Shown here: one piece after another, positions 6,909 to 10,361 of the stretch | Numbering within the stretch: position 1 is the first letter of the stretch | How the letters are laid out: each line of letters begins with the position of its first letter | Source of the DNA: JBCBEX01 sp039027055 | GTDB taxonomy: Bacteria; Bacteroidota; Rhodothermia; Rhodothermales; Rubricoccaceae | DNA: 10,361 nt | Assembly: GCA_039027055.1 (NCBI GenBank) | Contig: JBCCLD010000160.1 | Span: 1-10,361, forward strand | Direction: 5' to 3' | Notes under the pieces: model-generated | The model's input: the letters and a program-made list of their open reading frames with translations, nothing else | Database searches by the model: none | What the model was told of the DNA's origin: nothing | Program-made: the position numbers and the translations under genes

Positions 6909-8828
6909 TCACCCGAAGGCCACGTTGCGGCGCTTCTCGGACACGAGGTAGTCGAAGAAGAGGCGCGTCACCACGATGGCGGTGAAGAGCGACGACACGA
7001 TGCCGGCCATGAGCGTGACGGCGAAGCCTTGGATTGGCCCGACGCCGAAGCTGTAGAGGATGACGCCGGTCAGAAACGTCGTGATGTTCGCGTCGAGGAT
7101 GGCCGAGAGGGCTTTGTCGTAGCCCCCTTGGATACTCGCCTTGAGCGTCTTGCCGGTGCTCATCTCCTCGCGTATGCGGTCGAAGATGATCACGTTGGCG
7201 TCAACGGCCATGCCGATCGTGAGCACGATGCCCGCAATGCCCGGCAGCGTGAGCGTCGCGCCGAACGCCGCCAGGATGCCGAAGATGAACACGACGTTCA
7301 GCAGGAGCGCCACGTCGGCGATGAGGCCCGCCGTCCGGTAGTAGAACACCATGAAGACGACCACGAGCAGGAAGCCGACGATGACCGACCATGTGCCAGC
7401 CTGAATCGACTTGGCGCCGAGGCTCGGGCCGACGGTGCGCTCCTCGATGATGTTGACCGGGGCCGGCAGCGCGCCCGACTTGAGCACAGTCACGATGTCG
7501 TCGGCCTCCTGGCGGCTCACGCCTTCGATGACGGTGCGCCCGCCGGTGATCTTGCTGCGGATGACCGGGTCCGAGTAGACCACGTTGTCTAGCACGACGG
7601 CGACCTGCTTGCCCACGTTAGCGCCCGTGATGCGGCTCCAGCGCTGCGCCCCCTCGTTGTTCATCGTCAGCGACACCTGCGGGGCGTTGGTGACCGGGTC
7701 GAAGGCCGGGCGGGCGTCGGTGAGGACGTCGCCCTCGAGTTCGGCGCGGTTACGGACGCCGAGGAGGTTGTAGATCGACTCGCCGCCGTCCTCAGGCTCG
7801 AAGCCGTCGGCTGAGTACATCAGCGTGATGCCTTGGGGTAGCAACCCGCGCACGGCATCCGCTGTCACGAGGCTGCGCACCAGTGCCGTGTCGCCCTCGG
7901 CGACTTGCGCGAAGATCGTGCCTTGCCCTGGACGGACGATCCCTTGGAGCGGGTTGACGGCGGCCTCGGCCACGTCCCCACTGCCAGCGTCCGCCTCGGC
8001 GGCGTCGCCGAAGCCGAGGTCGAGCGTAGCCGTCGTGTCGGCGTCGGTCGTGCTAGCGTCCGCCACCTGAGTGGTGTCCGACGAGGCCGCGGCGTTGGCC
8101 GCGGCCGTCTGCTCCTCGTAGTAGTTGTAGATCGCCTCCAGCGAGGACTGCAGCTCTTGCGGGTCTGCCATCAGGCGAAACTCCAGCCGGGCAGTGCCTC
8201 GGAGGAGGTCACGCACACGCTGCGGATCGTCCACGCCAGGCAGCTCTACCGCGACGCGACTCTCGCCTTGCTTCTGGATCGATGGCTCCGAGACGCCAAA
8301 TCGGTCAACGCGCTGACGAATAATGGAGACGGCGCGGATGACGGCCTCGTTCGCCTCTTCGCGGAGAACGGGGAGCACCTCGCTGTTTTCGCTACGGCGG
8401 CTGAGCGTCTCGCCGACGTTGCGGTAGTAGCGCGAGAGCCGCACCTCGGGGTCGACGTTCTGGAGTTCGTCGTAGAAGATGTCGACAAAGTTGCCGTTGT
8501 CGCCAGCATCGACGCGCGCTCGTGCTGCGGCCAACGCCGTCAAGAACGTCTCGTCCCGGTTGGTAGCGAGTTCGTCCATGAGGTTGTCGACGCCGACTTC
8601 GAGCATGACGTGCATGCCACCCTGGAGGTCGAGGCCCAGGTTGAGCGCCTTGATTTTGGCGTCTTCGATGGCGTCGTAGTTCGCGTCGTGGTATTCCGTG
8701 CTGTCTGCGCCGACGAGCTCTTCCAGCTTGTTCTGGTAGAGGTTGTTCTGCAGGGTCGGGAAAAGGTAGAAGCCCGAGAGCAGAATGAACGCGACGACGG
8801 AGAAGATTTTAAATCCGTTGCCTTGCAT
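6909..8828 (-). CDS. secD: Protein translocase subunit SecD
   Basis: SecD is the large partner of SecF in proton-driven protein export at the inner membrane. It has 639 residues; E. coli SecD has 615. A first membrane segment (7-24) is followed by GLDLQGGMH (65-73), the P1 periplasmic region with RQRVDRFGVSEPSIQKQG (171-188) and VAVELPGVDDPQRV, and a second periplasmic part ending VGPSLGAKSI. Five more membrane segments run from about 479 to 628. AVDANVIIFDRIREE (541-555) is the family hallmark; Asp543 in it matches the proton-coupling aspartate of Thermus SecDF. An Ala/Thr/Asp-rich insertion lies at about 241-292 within P1. I chose the ATG at 8828. A GTG 93 bp upstream would add 31 residues before the first membrane segment and lies in a hairpin loop, so it is unlikely. 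No clear ribosome binding site is seen. Confidence 0.96.
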   Translation of the reverse strand: MQGNGFKIFSVVAFILLSGFYLFPTLQNNLYQNKLEELVGADSTEYHDANYDAIEDAKIKALNLGLDLQGGMHVMLEVGVDNLMDELATNRDETFLTALAAARARVDAGDNGNFVDIFYDELQNVDPEVRLSRYYRNVGETLSRRSENSEVLPVLREEANEAVIRAVSIIRQRVDRFGVSEPSIQKQGESRVAVELPGVDDPQRVRDLLRGTARLEFRLMADPQELQSSLEAIYNYYEEQTAAANAAASSDTTQVADASTTDADTTATLDLGFGDAAEADAGSGDVAEAAVNPLQGIVRPGQGTIFAQVAEGDTALVRSLVTADAVRGLLPQGITLMYSADGFEPEDGGESIYNLLGVRNRAELEGDVLTDARPAFDPVTNAPQVSLTMNNEGAQRWSRITGANVGKQVAVVLDNVVYSDPVIRSKITGGRTVIEGVSRQEADDIVTVLKSGALPAPVNIIEERTVGPSLGAKSIQAGTWSVIVGFLLVVVFMVFYYRTAGLIADVALLLNVVFIFGILAAFGATLTLPGIAGIVLTIGMAVDANVIIFDRIREEMSTGKTLKASIQGGYDKALSAILDANITTFLTGVILYSFGVGPIQGFAVTLMAGIVSSLFTAIVVTRLFFDYLVSEKRRNVAFG

Positions 8829-8863
8829 GGCTAAAAGGGAGTGGATGGGGGTTGATGTTCGTA

Positions 8864-8929
8864 GCCCGGGCAGCGCATGCCTTAGCGGGCACACGGGCAG
8901 GGCGCGAGGACGCTCGACCACCGAGCGTC
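8864..8929 (-). promoter_or_regulatory. Two consecutive hairpins in the secD leader
   Basis: GACGCTCG (8909-8916) and CGAGCGTC (8922-8929) form a perfect 8-bp stem with a 5-nt loop. Nearer secD, GCCCG (8864-8868) pairs with CGGGC (8886-8890), and the inner GGCA (8869-8872) pairs with TGCC (8878-8881), giving nine base pairs with a 4-nt bulge. Both lie in the 153 bp between the upstream small gene and the secD start, and the second ends about 36 nt before the ATG. Neither is followed by a T-tract in the direction of transcription, so I favour a leader or translational role over termination. That role is inference. Confidence 0.45.
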
Positions 8930-8981
8930 GGTCTGGAAATCAGGAGGATGGGCAGTGCGAGGGCGCACCGCATCGGCGTCG

Positions 8982-9521
8982 CTATGGTCCGAGCGGCTGG
9001 ACGGCAGGGTAGCGTTCGCGGGGGACCGGCAGACCGGTCTCATCGGACGTAGGCACCATGCCTACGAATGCATCGGCCCGACCGGGCGTTGGCTGCGCAG
9101 CGCTACCCAGCGCAACCCGTGCGCCCAACGTCGACGACGGAGGCGGGGCGGGTGCGACCCAGGTGTCGCTGAGCGCGAACGGCACCGCCGAACCGAGGTG
9201 CGAGGTGCCCAGGAGCGCCCGCAGCACATCGGCTGGGTCAGCGACCGAGCTCAGATACGCGACGAGTTGTTCGCCGCCGGGCGCTTCCGCGAGCACGTCG
9301 AGAAAGGCGGCGACTTGTACGGCAGAGGCCGCCGTGTCATCAGCGTTCTGCGCGTGCTCAACCGCCCGATCGAGCGTACCGTCGGAGAGGGCACGCTGCC
9401 AGGTCTGCCGCGGGTGCTCGGGCGCAGCTTCCGACACGGTGCCGGCGGCGCCGCTGAGGAAGCCCAGCAGCACGCTCCCGACGAGGAGCCGGGCTAGCAG
9501 GAACGAACGGAAGAGGCGCAT
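8982..9521 (-). CDS. Signal-sequence-bearing protein of unknown function upstream of secDF; candidate secretion monitor
   Basis: I do not recognise the family. The protein has 179 residues from the ATG at 9521. It opens with a classical signal sequence: a positively charged start (Arg2, Arg5, Arg11), a hydrophobic core at about 12-26, and possible cleavage sites in the Ala/Gly/Ser-rich stretch up to residue 33. There is no lipobox cysteine. Residues 35-110 are mildly helical and acidic. The remainder is Ala/Pro-rich and probably disordered (APAPPP at 123-128, QPTPG at 143-147), with the tail VPRERYPAVQPLGP at the stop. A GTG 18 bp further upstream is a possible alternative start. It lies directly before secD in the same direction. 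Size, signal sequence, low-complexity linker and position fit the SecM/VemP/ApdA type of export-monitoring arrest peptide, but no known arrest motif such as RAGP is present. A plain periplasmic protein is equally possible. Confidence 0.75.
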   Translation of the reverse strand: MRLFRSFLLARLLVGSVLLGFLSGAAGTVSEAAPEHPRQTWQRALSDGTLDRAVEHAQNADDTAASAVQVAAFLDVLAEAPGGEQLVAYLSSVADPADVLRALLGTSHLGSAVPFALSDTWVAPAPPPSSTLGARVALGSAAQPTPGRADAFVGMVPTSDETGLPVPRERYPAVQPLGP

Positions 9522-9527
9522 GATGAC

Positions 9528-9545
9528 GCACGCTGACACGCGTGC
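9528..9545 (-). promoter_or_regulatory. Hairpin just before the start codon of the small exported protein
   Basis: GCACGC (9528-9533) and GCGTGC (9540-9545) are a perfect 6-bp inverted repeat with a 6-nt loop. In the mRNA it ends 6 nt before the ATG at 9521, over the place a ribosome would bind. Such a stem could limit initiation, although its small size makes chance plausible. Confidence 0.3.
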
Positions 9546-9572
9546 TTTACAAGGGGGAGGCGCACAGAACGT

Positions 9573-9604
9573 CTAAGGTAGCGAGGTGTTGCGCCCAGCG
9601 GCAA
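9573..9604 (-). promoter_or_regulatory. Possible promoter for the small gene and secDF
   Basis: On the minus strand TTGCCG (9604-9599) is followed after 18 bp by TACCTTAG (9580-9573). The second box fits the Bacteroidota -7 consensus TAnnTTTG at five of six defined bases, and the first supplies the TTG of the -33 box at plausible spacing. It would give a leader of about 45 nt before the ATG at 9521. The evidence is pattern match only. Confidence 0.3.
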
Positions 9605-9658
9605 CCCTAGACCCGTGGATTCATCGCACGTTTAGCCCTGCGAGCATAGTGGCACCCG

Positions 9659-10361
9659 CTAGCAGCCGCGAACGCGGACGGTCGTTCGAACGCCGCGCAC
9701 GGTGTAGCCGCCGCCTTCGCTCACGTTGGGGTCGAAGAACACCTCCTCGCGGCACGGGAAGTAGCGGCGGTAGTCCGAGGCACGTTGTTGAGCTAGCACC
9801 GCTACGCCCTCGTCGAGGCTCGCGGCCCGGTTGTAGTAATCCACTGCGACCCAGGCTGGTGCGCGTGCCTGAATAGAGCCGGTAGACGCCAGCGCCGCCC
9901 AGGTATCACCGATGAGAACAAGCGACCGCCCGTGGTTCTCGTCGATCTCCAGAACCTCGTTGGCTACGTTGCGCGCATCGCTCAATTGGTCTGTGGTGTA
10001 GAGTAGTCTCGCCTTCTCATACAAGAGCAACACCCGGTCGACAGCGACCTCGACTTGCTCCAAGGCCCGATCCAACAAAGCCAGCTTCTCGTTGTCGTCT
10101 CCGCTGACCAAGATGAGACTGCGAATCACCTCCAAGGAGGGGTCCATGGCCAACAAGATGGGCTTGAGCTCGGCGACCACTTCGTCCTCGCTTAACGTGT
10201 AGGCGAGGTCGAACAGCGGGGCGATGAGTTCAGGATCGCGGATGCCTTCCTGATAGCGTCTGTAGTAGTACGTGAACCGATCTCGATCGGTCAGGGCACC
10301 GAGGATGTTGTCCTCGAAGTACTCCTGTCCCCCAGGCGTGTCGATGCGTTCGAGCGCATCA
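9659..10361 (-). CDS. Tetratricopeptide-repeat protein, C-terminal part (5' end beyond window)
   Basis: The frame is open to the right edge. The window holds the last 233 residues, from codon 10360-10358 to the TAG at 9661-9659. The sequence is rich in helix-forming residues. The stretch LLYEKARLLYTTDQLSDAR followed by NVANEVLEIDENHG has the Ala/Leu/Gly/Tyr spacing of a TPR, and AWVAVDYYNRAASLDE looks like a second helix pair. TPRs are protein-protein docking repeats. The C-terminal tail, with YRRYFPCREEVFF then GGGYTVRGVRTTVRVR, resembles the conserved ending of a set of TPR proteins in Bacteroidota, recalled from memory rather than a search. An internal GTG at 10180 is not the start, because the same frame continues upstream with TPR-like sequence. 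The protein's role and location are unknown, since the N-terminus is missing. Confidence 0.8.
   Translation of the reverse strand, partial: DALERIDTPGGQEYFEDNILGALTDRDRFTYYYRRYQEGIRDPELIAPLFDLAYTLSEDEVVAELKPILLAMDPSLEVIRSLILVSGDDNEKLALLDRALEQVEVAVDRVLLLYEKARLLYTTDQLSDARNVANEVLEIDENHGRSLVLIGDTWAALASTGSIQARAPAWVAVDYYNRAASLDEGVAVLAQQRASDYRRYFPCREEVFFDPNVSEGGGYTVRGVRTTVRVRGC

Noticed and set aside
7905..8834. Plus-strand open frame of 309 codons opposite secD
   Set aside because: Antisense shadow of a well-supported secD with biased composition and no domain.
8829..8921. Longer SecD starting at the GTG at 8921
   Set aside because: It would put 31 non-conserved residues before the first membrane segment and start inside a hairpin loop. 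The ATG at 8828 fits the family.

Overview
The window is GC-rich chromosomal DNA with every recognised gene on the minus strand, so transcription runs from high to low coordinates. It looks like a member of the Bacteroidota/Rhodothermota group, probably a Rhodothermales-type bacterium. This is an inference from high GC, a fused aspartokinase-homoserine dehydrogenase, separate secD and secF genes, a TPR protein with a C-terminal tail I associate with that group, start codons without clear Shine-Dalgarno sequences, and acidic, Ala/Asp-rich stretches. I could not run a taxonomic search.

Layout in the direction of transcription: the C-terminal part of a TPR protein (10361-9659); a 179-residue exported or signal-anchored protein of unknown function (9521-8982); secD (8828-6909); secF (6776-5844); a small STAS-domain anti-sigma-factor antagonist (5742-5398); purA (5302-3995); a fused aspartokinase-homoserine dehydrogenase (3924-1438); a 623-bp stretch without a gene that holds two palindromic intergenic elements (1437-815); and an ABC-2-type exporter ATPase cut by the left edge (814-1). 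These are housekeeping functions: Sec export, purine synthesis, the aspartate family of amino acids, and signalling. I see no phage, insertion sequence, CRISPR or RNA gene.

Two things stand out. First, the small protein just before secDF has a signal sequence, a Pro-rich C-terminal tail ending in Pro, and a 153-nt leader with two hairpins before secD. This resembles the layout of SecM/VemP/ApdA-type secretion-monitoring arrest peptides. It is only a hypothesis, but testable. Second, four of the five gaps between secD and thrA are built from short tandem repeats of 7 or 8 bp. Two gaps have the repeat as facing arms that can fold into long hairpins. At thrA the repeat supplies the start codon, and at the STAS gene it supplies the stop codon, so these intergenic repeats have spread into coding ends.
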